A stretch of DNA of 64,000 nt. Source: an uncultured Clostridia bacterium. GTDB lineage: Bacteria > Bacillota > Clostridia > Oscillospirales > Acutalibacteraceae. Position numbers and translations under genes: made by a program. Of this stretch, positions 27,482 through 35,126 are shown piece after piece (the stretch's first letter is position 1; each line of letters starts with the position of its first letter). Under the pieces are notes generated by a model. The model saw only the letters and a program-made list of their open reading frames with translations. It made no database searches and was not told where the DNA came from. The DNA lies in assembly GCA_937892115.1 (NCBI GenBank), contig CALAUI010000006.1, forward strand, positions 62,001 to 126,000, written 5' to 3'.

Positions 27482-27497
27482 ATCAATCACCGTTACA

Positions 27498-27526
27498 ATT
27501 TTAATTGCAAGCAATATGTTTGTCAA
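27498..27526 (-). promoter_or_regulatory. Promoter for the metallophosphoesterase-exporter operon
   Basis: Minus strand TTGACA (27526-27521), a 17-base spacer and TAAAAT (27503-27498). The predicted start site is only about 10 bases before the TTG start codon, so the message would have a minimal leader. Confidence 0.7.
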
Positions 27527-27570
27527 TACGAATCAAATGTTAATTTTAGTTGAATTAAATTTATTATTAT

Positions 27571-27599
27571 TGTAATTTTTAGAAATTTGTGCAATAATA
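27571..27599 (+). promoter_or_regulatory. Possible promoter for the lipoprotein-pth-trmL operon
   Basis: TTGTAA (27571-27576), a 17-base spacer and AATAAT (27594-27599), 24 bases before the lipoprotein ATG. The region is very AT-rich, so the call is weaker than others. Confidence 0.45.
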
Positions 27600-27623
27600 T
27601 ATAAGGCGATCGGAGGTCACAAT

Positions 27624-28262
27624 ATGAAAAAAATTATTTCCGTTGTTTTAAGTATTACTCTTGTTTTCGGTTTTGCATTATTATTTTCTTCCTGCAAGGA
27701 TAAGAAACCCGTTGAATCTGCCTCAACTACGGCAAAACCTGAAAATGATATATCAAGCGTCAGAGCACTTTTAGGCGAAGATTGCCTTGAATTATACGAT
27801 ACCGTAATTTGGGATTCCATTATCAAAAATCCTGACCGCTGGGGAAATTGGTTTACGAGACTTTACGGCATGGATGACGAAGAAAAACAGAGCGCCCTTG
27901 AAGCGGGCGAAAATGCGGAATGGGTAAGCTATAACCTTTATATTACCGTTGATAATTCCGAAAATGACAGTGACGTTTGCCTTTTCGGCCTTGATATTCC
28001 CGAAAACGGTAAGGAAAAGGTTTTCATCAATACCAGTATTGAAAATTCAACGTTCAAACAGATTCCGGCATCGGGAAAAGACGGTATACTTACCAACGTC
28101 CTTGTTCATAATAACGATTTATCTCTTGACGAGGTGCTTGATATTATATTGAGCATGGAAATCTCCGTTAAATGCGGACCCGTACCCGAGAATTTTGCCG
28201 ATGGCAGCAGTGCCGAGGTAATTCCCGAGAAAGATATTGTCCGTATCAAGGTAGAAATGTAA
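27624..28262 (+). CDS. Predicted lipoprotein of unknown function
   Basis: 212 residues, family not recognised. The signal peptide is 1-24 with a lipobox-like LFSSC (C25), followed by a short Ser/Thr/Pro linker. The mature domain is acidic, with a beta-rich feel and the segments WGNWFTRLYGMDD and WVSYNLYITVDN. It is expected to be exposed on the outer face of the membrane. GGAGGT precedes the ATG. pth starts two bases after its stop, so they are co-transcribed, although no functional link is obvious. Confidence 0.7.
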   Translation: MKKIISVVLSITLVFGFALLFSSCKDKKPVESASTTAKPENDISSVRALLGEDCLELYDTVIWDSIIKNPDRWGNWFTRLYGMDDEEKQSALEAGENAEWVSYNLYITVDNSENDSDVCLFGLDIPENGKEKVFINTSIENSTFKQIPASGKDGILTNVLVHNNDLSLDEVLDIILSMEISVKCGPVPENFADGSSAEVIPEKDIVRIKVEM

Positions 28263-28263
28263 T

Positions 28264-28869
28264 ATGGCTTTTTTTAACAGAAACAAAATATCTGCAGGGA
28301 CACCGGAGTATATAATTGCCGGTCTTGGCAATCCCGGCAGCAAATACGAAGCGACACGACATAATACCGGCTTTATCTTTATGGATATGCTTTCCGATAA
28401 ATATGGAGTTAAGGTTAATAAAATCAAATTTAAGGCAGTTACCGCTATCACCGATATCAACGGTCATAAATGCCTTTTGGTTAAGCCCCAGACCTTTATG
28501 AACGAAAGTGGTCAGAGTATCAGGGAAGCGGCGTCGTTTTATAAAATTTCTCCCGAAAAGATTATTGTTGTCTTTGACGATATTTCTCTTGATTGCGGAA
28601 AGATGAGGATAAGACGTAAGGGAAGCGACGGTGGCCATAACGGAATTAAAAGCATTATTTATCAGCTTAATTCAGATGAATTTCCCAGGATAAAAATGGG
28701 CGTCGGTAAAAAGCCGCATCCCGATTATGATCTTGCCGACTGGGTGCTTTCAAATTTCAGTAAGGATGAATTAAAACTTATGCACGATGCGGCAGAAAAT
28801 GCCGTTGGTGCGGTTGAACTTATGGTGAACGGTGAGATTGACACCGCAATGAGTAAATATAATTCCTGA
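28264..28869 (+). CDS. pth: Peptidyl-tRNA hydrolase
   Basis: Releases tRNA from peptidyl-tRNAs that dropped off ribosomes. It carries the Pth signature IAGLGNPGSKYEATRHNTGF with N23 and catalytic H33, then KPQTFMNESG and VVFDDISLDCGKMRIR. It has 201 residues, including an N-terminal extension of about 15 residues before the normal start of the fold. The gene sits between an unknown lipoprotein and trmL. Confidence 0.95.
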   Translation: MAFFNRNKISAGTPEYIIAGLGNPGSKYEATRHNTGFIFMDMLSDKYGVKVNKIKFKAVTAITDINGHKCLLVKPQTFMNESGQSIREAASFYKISPEKIIVVFDDISLDCGKMRIRRKGSDGGHNGIKSIIYQLNSDEFPRIKMGVGKKPHPDYDLADWVLSNFSKDELKLMHDAAENAVGAVELMVNGEIDTAMSKYNS

Positions 28870-28880
28870 AAGGCATAGAA

Positions 28881-29402
28881 ATGGCAACTCTTAATATAGT
28901 TTTGGTTGAGCCCGTTATTCCTCAGAATACGGGTAATATTTCCCGTACCTGCGCCGCTACCGGCGCCAGATTACATCTCGTCGGTCCTATGGGCTTCAGG
29001 ATTGATGATGCCAAGTTAAAGAGGGCGGGGCTTGATTACTGGCATTTGCTTGATATAACTTATTACGACAATCTGGATGATTTCTTTGAAAAGAATCCCG
29101 ACGGAGAATTCTTTTATTTTTCCACAAAAGCCACACATATTCATTCGGAGGTAAGTTATCCGGATAACTGTTATCTTGTTTTCGGAAAAGAAACCGCCGG
29201 CCTTCCCGAGGAACTGCTGTTTGCGAATCCTGACAGATGCGTCAGACTGCCTATGATTAAAGATCCTTCGGCGAGAAGTCTTAATCTTTCCAACAGTGTA
29301 GCGGTTGGTGTTTACGAAGTGCTGAGGCAGTGGAATTATCCGGGACTTTCCGTTAAGGGAAAACTTACTAAATTTGATTGGAATGACACGGAGGTATTAT
29401 GA
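28881..29402 (+). CDS. trmL: tRNA (cytidine/uridine34-2'-O)-methyltransferase TrmL
   Basis: SPOUT-class (trefoil knot) methyltransferase that 2'-O-methylates the wobble base of certain leucine tRNAs. The family motifs are NIVLVEPVIPQNTGNISRTC at the N-terminus, LVFGKETAGLPEELL, and the knot-forming SLNLSNSVAVGVYE. Its 173 residues are typical of the TrmL/YibK group. AAAGGC lies upstream. The stop overlaps the next lipoprotein gene as ATGA. Confidence 0.93.
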   Translation: MATLNIVLVEPVIPQNTGNISRTCAATGARLHLVGPMGFRIDDAKLKRAGLDYWHLLDITYYDNLDDFFEKNPDGEFFYFSTKATHIHSEVSYPDNCYLVFGKETAGLPEELLFANPDRCVRLPMIKDPSARSLNLSNSVAVGVYEVLRQWNYPGLSVKGKLTKFDWNDTEVL

Positions 29403-29902
29403 AAAATATTAAATCATTCATTTCTGTTTTGCTTGTTTTCGTGACTGTAATATTTTGCTTTGCGGGTTGTGCAAAGCCCCCCGAAGAGCCGGCGAAGACA
29501 GAAACCACCGTGCTTGAAGTTAAAAAAGCAGACGGTGCAATGGTAAATAATGACGAGGGTAATTTTCAGTATACCGAAACAAAAAGCAACGTTAAATTCA
29601 AACTGAAAACTTACTATACTTTCAACGAAAACTATGCTTCAATCGGTAATATTACGGTTGATAATGATACAATCGGCATCAATGCAAACTGTTACTGTGA
29701 TGTTACGCTCATATACAAAGGTAAGGAAAGCGATTCAATGAAGATTTCTTTTACTGCGTATGATAAAAACGGCGAAATCGTCAGAGATAGTTTTATTGAC
29801 CTTGACGTAGACGACGTCAAAAACGGCAAGACCGTTGAAGGTATGAGATTTGATATTCCTTACAGTACCGCATCGGTTGTTTTCAAGGATTTTGCCGGAT
29901 AA
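29399..29902 (+). CDS. Predicted lipoprotein of unknown function
   Basis: 167 residues. The signal peptide is 1-22 with a lipobox-like CFAGC (C23), followed by a mature region with alternating beta-type hydrophobicity. The tail with SDSMKISFTAYDKNGEIV suggests an immunoglobulin-like or FxLYD-type extracellular domain. No family is assigned with confidence. It is translationally coupled to trmL by a four-base overlap. Confidence 0.65.
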   Translation: MKNIKSFISVLLVFVTVIFCFAGCAKPPEEPAKTETTVLEVKKADGAMVNNDEGNFQYTETKSNVKFKLKTYYTFNENYASIGNITVDNDTIGINANCYCDVTLIYKGKESDSMKISFTAYDKNGEIVRDSFIDLDVDDVKNGKTVEGMRFDIPYSTASVVFKDFAG

Positions 29903-29935
29903 TTAACTGACCGAAGGAAGGGGGCTCTTTTCGGT

Positions 29936-31537
29936 ATGAAGTGTAAAAAGATACTTTCACTGATATTCAGCTTTTTGATTGTTGCTTCATCTTTTGCATT
30001 TTCTGATGTTCTTGCGGCAGACGTTAAGTATGACGGATATTCTTTTGCCGAGAAATCTGACGGATTATATGTTATCGATACGGATAATACCGTAAGCGGC
30101 AGTATCGCAATTCCTTCGTCAGTAAACGGCAAAAAAGTTGTCGGTATTGAAAAGAATGCTTTTTCAAATAACAATCTGATTCATAACGTTGATATACCCG
30201 ATTCGGTTAAATCAATCGGAGAAAAGGCATTTAATAATTGCCTTGCTCTTTCAAAGGTAACTTTTTCCGGCTCTTTCAGTTCGCTTGTTTTATCCAAGGG
30301 AGTTTTTGCGGATTGTCAGAGTCTCAGCAATATCGTTTTTCCCGATTGTGTGAGCATCATTCCTGATGAGTGTTTCAAGAATTGCATTTCACTCGTAACG
30401 TTTAGTATCAAAGATTCTGTCATGGCAATCGGTATGCAGGCGTTTCTTAATTGCAAATCTTTTGAGAACATTTATATTCCCGCTTCTGTTACATCTATCG
30501 GAAGCAATGCTTTCGTGAGCTGTGACGGCTGTAAGTATTTCGGTGTCTCAACTTCAAATAACTGTTACAAAGCAGTTGAAGGATGCATATATACAAAGGA
30601 CGGTACCGTACTTGTTCAGTACCCGATCGGAAAGAATGCCGAAAGTTATTCCGTTGCTTCAACAACTAAGCGGATTCTTCCGTACGCTTTCAAAAATTCC
30701 AAGATAACCGGTATCAGCTTGCCGGAGGGACTCAACGAAATAGGCGAATACTGTTTTGACAGCTGTAAATCGCTTTCGAGCGTTACCGTTCCTTCTACCG
30801 TTACAAGCTATCGCTATGCTTTCATTTCATCGGGACTTGTAAATGCCGTAATAAATTCCGCTTCAGATGTTTCCGAATATGCGTTCAGCGATTGCCGCTC
30901 TCTTAAATCCGTTAAGCTTGCAAACGGAATAAAATTCATCGGTCTGTGTGCTTTTTATAATTGTAAAGCACTTGAATCGGTTATTATTCCTTCATCGGTG
31001 ACGGAAATTGACAGCGCCGCTTTTGAAAACTGTACTTCTCTCGGCACCGTTCATATTCCTTCGTCGGTTTCTTCAATTTATCAGAATGCTTTTTCCGGAT
31101 GTGACAACATTAAGGTATGCTGCCCGAAAGAGAATTCGTACGGATGGAATTATGCGGTTAATCACGGGTATAGCGTATCCGTTTGCTATGACCATGAACT
31201 TGTTACCGGAAACGTAAAAATCGTAAATAATCCCGGAACAAGAGATTTGAAATACGGTGAAACGCTGATAATCAAAGCCGATCCCGGTTCAATTCCCGTT
31301 GGCGGCCATGTTGAATGGAGTGTAAGCGGAAGCGGTTTTGAGAAGAATACCTCTGCTAATGAGTGCAGAATCAAAGCAACCGGAAAAGGAACTGCATCTG
31401 TATCCGCTGTTCTCAAGGACTCTTTGGGAAGAGAAGTTTCAAGAGCAACCGAAACCCTTAATCTTAAAAGTAATATCTTCCTTATTATTATTGCATTTTT
31501 CAGGAATATTTTCTCGGATATGACTATAGTTCAATAA
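29936..31537 (+). CDS. Secreted BspA-type leucine-rich repeat protein with Ig-like domain
   Basis: 533 residues. It has a signal peptide 1-27 (cleavage near FSDVLAA) and about twelve BspA/TpLRR-type repeats between 55 and 410 (recurring units such as SVKSIGEKAFNNC, SVTSIGSNAFVSC and SVTEIDSAAFENC). A bacterial Ig-like domain follows at about 425-505 (NNPGTRDLKYGETL...GTASVSAVLKD), and then a hydrophobic C-terminal tail (FLIIIAFFRNIF). Such proteins are surface or secreted binding proteins in gut Clostridia. The ligand is unknown. The hydrophobic tail may retain it in the membrane. The ribosome site is GAAGGAAGGGG. Confidence 0.85.
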   Translation: MKCKKILSLIFSFLIVASSFAFSDVLAADVKYDGYSFAEKSDGLYVIDTDNTVSGSIAIPSSVNGKKVVGIEKNAFSNNNLIHNVDIPDSVKSIGEKAFNNCLALSKVTFSGSFSSLVLSKGVFADCQSLSNIVFPDCVSIIPDECFKNCISLVTFSIKDSVMAIGMQAFLNCKSFENIYIPASVTSIGSNAFVSCDGCKYFGVSTSNNCYKAVEGCIYTKDGTVLVQYPIGKNAESYSVASTTKRILPYAFKNSKITGISLPEGLNEIGEYCFDSCKSLSSVTVPSTVTSYRYAFISSGLVNAVINSASDVSEYAFSDCRSLKSVKLANGIKFIGLCAFYNCKALESVIIPSSVTEIDSAAFENCTSLGTVHIPSSVSSIYQNAFSGCDNIKVCCPKENSYGWNYAVNHGYSVSVCYDHELVTGNVKIVNNPGTRDLKYGETLIIKADPGSIPVGGHVEWSVSGSGFEKNTSANECRIKATGKGTASVSAVLKDSLGREVSRATETLNLKSNIFLIIIAFFRNIFSDMTIVQ

Positions 31538-31540
31538 ATA

Positions 31541-31571
31541 AAAAAACGCTCTGAATTTCAGAGCGTTTTAG
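31541..31571. terminator. Bidirectional terminator between the LRR and lipase-like genes
   Basis: AAAACGCTCTGA (31543-31554) pairs perfectly with TCAGAGCGTTTT (31558-31569), with A and T runs on the two sides. It serves the convergent genes ending at 31537 and 31574. Confidence 0.9.
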
Positions 31572-31573
31572 TT

Positions 31574-32734
31574 TTATTCTGTTATTGAAGCAAATGCGAT
31601 TTCGGTTACAGATGGAATGTTGCCCTTTTTTACAAGATTTACAGTTTCTTTTATTATGCCTTTACTTCCGATAATAAAAGAATTTATGCTTTTCTTTGCC
31701 TGCGAGCTGATTGTCGCATTTGCTTTGATTGCACCGACTGCCGAAGAAAGAAGATGCTTTGAAACACTTAGCAGATCCTTCTGACCTAAACCGAGACAAA
31801 ACTTTGTGAGTATTTCTTCAAGATTGACGCATACTTCTTCGCTTGCTCTTTCACAGATTTTCGAAAAAAGGATATCACAAACCTTTGATTTGAAATCTGT
31901 ATCCGGAAGTATTGACATTTCACCGTTATCGTCAAGAATCCATACGCCAATATTATGCTGCATCGGACCTGTATGCATTTTATTGTCAACGACCTTATAG
32001 TCGTAATCGTGAGCAAGTAAAACGCCTATCAGAGAAGAGTAGGGGATAAAATGTCTGTAAACGGGTAATAACTCGTCGTAGGCACCGGTATTGAAAATTC
32101 TGTGGTTAGGATAACCCGGTCCGTCAAAATTATATACACCGACGATTCTTTTCCTTGTTTCGGGAGAACATTCAATTGCTGCTCTAAGGGCGAGATTTCC
32201 GCCTTTTGAATGACCGGCAACAATTATATTGCCTTCAAATTTTGAAGAAACGGCTTCAATATAATCAACGGCAAGCTTATTTGAAGGTGACGTTTTATTA
32301 AGAAAGAAATCCACGTCTTCCTTCCAACCTGCAATAGTATCGTCCGTTCCTCTGTAATTTATGAAAAGAGTGCCGTCGGGCAAAATCAAGGTAATGCCGC
32401 AAAACTGAACAGCAGGATCTGCACAGTAGACTTCTTTTACACCGACAAATTTCAGATCAGCAAATCTTTCACTCTCTGTCATTGTCATAAATCTTTTGCT
32501 TACCGTTGAAGAAATTAAAAGACCCATTGGTTTATGCTTGTTACCTCTTAAGGCAAAAAGCTCATTTCCAACGTCTCTGAATTTTCTGGGTTCATCATCA
32601 AATGAATCGGAAACGACCTGCTCAACAGGAAAATATAACGCCTCACAGAGTGTTATGGCGTCTGCATCACAAAACGGTTTTTCGTCAAAAGAAAGATGAC
32701 CGAAATTATTTACATATCCTTTTGTATCAGACAT
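31574..32734 (-). CDS. DUF2974/Mbeg1-like lipase-type alpha/beta hydrolase
   Basis: 386 residues. The nucleophile elbow is AGHSKGGNL (GxSxG type) near residue 172, preceded by the family block LFINYRGTDDTIAGWKEDVDFF and followed by YNFDGPGYP. These are typical of the Mbeg1/DUF2974 lipase-like proteins of Firmicutes. No signal peptide is seen, so it is likely cytosolic. Substrate is unknown. The ATG at 32734 is chosen over that at 32740 because GGAGGA abuts the earlier ATG directly but sits six bases before the later one. It is a single-gene unit with its own promoter. Confidence 0.83.
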   Translation of the reverse strand: MSDTKGYVNNFGHLSFDEKPFCDADAITLCEALYFPVEQVVSDSFDDEPRKFRDVGNELFALRGNKHKPMGLLISSTVSKRFMTMTESERFADLKFVGVKEVYCADPAVQFCGITLILPDGTLFINYRGTDDTIAGWKEDVDFFLNKTSPSNKLAVDYIEAVSSKFEGNIIVAGHSKGGNLALRAAIECSPETRKRIVGVYNFDGPGYPNHRIFNTGAYDELLPVYRHFIPYSSLIGVLLAHDYDYKVVDNKMHTGPMQHNIGVWILDDNGEMSILPDTDFKSKVCDILFSKICERASEEVCVNLEEILTKFCLGLGQKDLLSVSKHLLSSAVGAIKANATISSQAKKSINSFIIGSKGIIKETVNLVKKGNIPSVTEIAFASITE

Positions 32735-32740
32735 AATCAT

Positions 32741-32746
32741 TCCTCC
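32741..32746 (-). promoter_or_regulatory. Ribosome binding site deciding the lipase-like gene start
   Basis: GGAGGA on the minus strand touches the ATG at 32740, leaving no spacer. The next in-frame ATG (32734) has the proper six-base spacing. Confidence 0.65.
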
Positions 32747-32755
32747 TCAATACAG

Positions 32756-32784
32756 ATTATATCAATATTATTCTGAATTGTAAA
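32756..32784 (-). promoter_or_regulatory. sigmaA promoter for the lipase-like gene
   Basis: Minus strand TTTACA (32784-32779), a 17-base spacer and TATAAT (32761-32756). Confidence 0.7.
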
Positions 32785-32803
32785 CATAAATTGCAAATAC
32801 AGT

Positions 32804-32833
32804 CCCGGAATGTCGTTAAATCGGCATTCCGGG
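32804..32833. terminator. Stem-loop downstream of serA
   Basis: CCCGGAATGTCG (32804-32815) and CGGCATTCCGGG (32822-32833), a 12-pair stem with one wobble. The T-rich side is on the plus strand (TTGTTTTAT). On the minus strand the tract after the stem is poor (ACTGTATTTG), so termination of the serA transcript may be inefficient. Confidence 0.55.
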
Positions 32834-32853
32834 TTGTTTTATATTTAATCGGA

Positions 32854-34005
32854 TTACTTTATAACTCTGACTTTGATTGCACCTTCAAATGAATCTGCCG
32901 TAAATTCCTTATCGGTGTCGACAACGGTATATCCCATACCCTTCTTGGATGCTGTGAATACGTTCTTGAGAGAAGCACCGGCTTTTGCTGCTGCATCTGT
33001 TGCTTTTGCTGCAAAACCGTCATCTTCCTTGTGAAGGAAGCAGGTTCTTACCGTAAATTCGCAGGGAAGATCTGCATTGGGATAGTTTACGGAATTCTTG
33101 ATTATACCCTTTTCAAGGTAGTCGGAGATTTCCTTTGCAGCCATAACTGCACAGTTGTCTTCGCTTTCAGGAGTTGATGCACCGAGGTGAGGAATAGCTG
33201 TTACGCCTTCGTGACCGATCTGATCATCGGTGGGGAAGTCGGTAACGTAAGCTGCAACCTTTCCGCTGTCAAGACCTGCAATAATAGCAGTATTGCAAAC
33301 AAGCTCGCCTCTTGCAAAATTAAGAATTCTGACAGAGTCTTTCATCTTTGCAATTGCATCTGAATTGATGGTAGCTTTTGTTGCTTCATTATACGGAAGG
33401 TGAAGAGTTATATAATCTGCATTTGCGTAGATATCATCGAGGTTTGCGGTAATCTTCATTCCCTTTGCCTCAAATGAAGCTTTCTTCTCATCGGAAAGGA
33501 AAGGATCATATCCGATGATATCCATACCGAGAGCCATAGCTGAATCAGCTACGAGAGCACCGATTGCACCCATACCTACTACACCTAATACCTTGCCGGA
33601 AATTTCAGGGCCTACAAAAGCGCCTTTACCTTTTTCTACAAGCTTACCGACCTGGTCGCCCTCACCCTTCAGACCTTTGCACCAGTCTATTGAAGCGGCA
33701 ACTTTTCTTGAAGCAAGAAGAAGAGCACAGATAACAAGCTCTTTAACAGCGTTTGCATTTGCACCGGGTGTATTGAAAACAACAACGCCTTTGTTTGCAT
33801 AATCTGCAACAGGAATGTTGTTGACACCTGCACCGCATCTTGCCACTGCCAGAGTTTTGGCGTCAAGCTTCATTTCATGCATAGCGGCGGATCTTACAAG
33901 GATTGCATCGGGAGCTTCTACGGCGTCTGCACAGCAATACTTTGCGCTGTCAAGCTTCGCAAGTCCTATTTTTGAAATTTTATTGAGTGTAAGAATATTA
34001 TACAT
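32854..34005 (-). CDS. serA: D-3-phosphoglycerate dehydrogenase
   Basis: First step of serine synthesis, 3-phosphoglycerate to 3-phosphohydroxypyruvate, NAD-dependent. The 383-residue D-isomer dehydrogenase has VARCGAGVNNIPV, the Rossmann loop LGVVGMGAIGALVA, the catalytic Arg in ILNFARGELV and the catalytic His in AIPHLGAST. After the catalytic core only about 80 residues remain, a short regulatory-type tail in place of the long form. The start is the ATG at 34005 (MYNILTLNK) with GAGGT upstream. It follows serC after ten bases. Serine-pathway pairing supports the call. Confidence 0.93.
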   Translation of the reverse strand: MYNILTLNKISKIGLAKLDSAKYCCADAVEAPDAILVRSAAMHEMKLDAKTLAVARCGAGVNNIPVADYANKGVVVFNTPGANANAVKELVICALLLASRKVAASIDWCKGLKGEGDQVGKLVEKGKGAFVGPEISGKVLGVVGMGAIGALVADSAMALGMDIIGYDPFLSDEKKASFEAKGMKITANLDDIYANADYITLHLPYNEATKATINSDAIAKMKDSVRILNFARGELVCNTAIIAGLDSGKVAAYVTDFPTDDQIGHEGVTAIPHLGASTPESEDNCAVMAAKEISDYLEKGIIKNSVNYPNADLPCEFTVRTCFLHKEDDGFAAKATDAAAKAGASLKNVFTASKKGMGYTVVDTDKEFTADSFEGAIKVRVIK

Positions 34006-34015
34006 TGTGAGTACC

Positions 34016-35098
34016 TCAGTTGTTCTTTTCAAATTTTGCCATGAATTCAACAAGCTTTTCAACGCCTTCAATGGGCATTGCATTATAAATGCTTGCTCTC
34101 ATACCGCCTACAGAACGGTGACCCTTGATGTTTACAAAGCCGGCTTCAGCAGCTTCCTTAACGAATTTTGCATTAAGGTCTTCGCTCTCGGTTACGAATG
34201 TTACGTTCATGAGAGAGCGGTCTTCTTTTGCTGCGGGAGCAATGAACATCTTACTTGAGTCAAGGTAATCATAGAGAATAGAAGCTTTCTTTTCGTTGTG
34301 AAGCTTCATTGCTTCAAGTCCGCCGAGCGACTGAATCCATTCAAGTACAAGCTTGCACATATAGATAGACCAGCAGGGAGGAGTGTTATACATTGAATCG
34401 TTTTCTGCCATCGTTGTGAGATTGAGCATTGTGGGTACTGTTTCGGGACACTTTCCGAGTAAATCTTCTCTTACGATTACTACCGTAAGACCTGCGGGAG
34501 CGATATTCTTCTGAGCACCGCCGTAGATAAGACCGAATTTAGAAACGTCCATGGGTTCGGAAAGGAAGCAGGAAGATACGTCGGCCATAAGAGGAACGTC
34601 ACCTGTATCGGGAATATAATTATATTTTGTACCGTATATTGTATTGTTGAAGCAGATGTACGCATAATCGGCATCGCTGCGGAAGTCATCTTTGGATACT
34701 TTGGGAACGAAAGTGAAGTTGGCATCCTTTGATGAAGCGATTGCCTTTGCGTCAAAGCCCATTTTAACGGCTTCTTTGTAAGCTTTTGTAGAGAACTGAC
34801 CGGAAAGAATGTAATCTGCTTTACCGCTGCCGGTAGCAAAGTTCATCGGAATAGCCGAGAACTGAGTTGAAGCACCACCCTGAAGGAAAAGAATTTTATA
34901 ATTCTCGGGTACGTTGAGGGTTTCGCGGAAAAGAGACTGAGCATCCTGGAAAATACCGTCATAAATCTTTGAACGGTGGCTCATCTCCATTACGGACTGA
35001 CCGCTGCCTTTGTAATCCATTATTTCTTCAGCTGCTTTGTTAAGCACGCTTTCGGGAAGCATGGAGGGACCTGCGGAGAAATTGTAGACTCTTGACAT
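34016..35098 (-). CDS. serC: Phosphoserine aminotransferase
   Basis: Converts 3-phosphohydroxypyruvate and glutamate to phosphoserine (PLP, fold type I). The N-terminus MSRVYNFSAGPSMLPE is diagnostic of SerC. The PLP lysine lies in GGAQKNIAPAGL, and the C-terminal GHRSVGGMRASIYNAMP binds phosphate. It has 360 residues, the normal length. The start at 35098 has AAGGA upstream. It is encoded immediately before serA. A phosphoserine phosphatase is not in the window. Confidence 0.95.
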   Translation of the reverse strand: MSRVYNFSAGPSMLPESVLNKAAEEIMDYKGSGQSVMEMSHRSKIYDGIFQDAQSLFRETLNVPENYKILFLQGGASTQFSAIPMNFATGSGKADYILSGQFSTKAYKEAVKMGFDAKAIASSKDANFTFVPKVSKDDFRSDADYAYICFNNTIYGTKYNYIPDTGDVPLMADVSSCFLSEPMDVSKFGLIYGGAQKNIAPAGLTVVIVREDLLGKCPETVPTMLNLTTMAENDSMYNTPPCWSIYMCKLVLEWIQSLGGLEAMKLHNEKKASILYDYLDSSKMFIAPAAKEDRSLMNVTFVTESEDLNAKFVKEAAEAGFVNIKGHRSVGGMRASIYNAMPIEGVEKLVEFMAKFEKNN

Positions 35099-35126
35099 AT
35101 TTAATCCTTCTTTCGAAAAAATAGAT

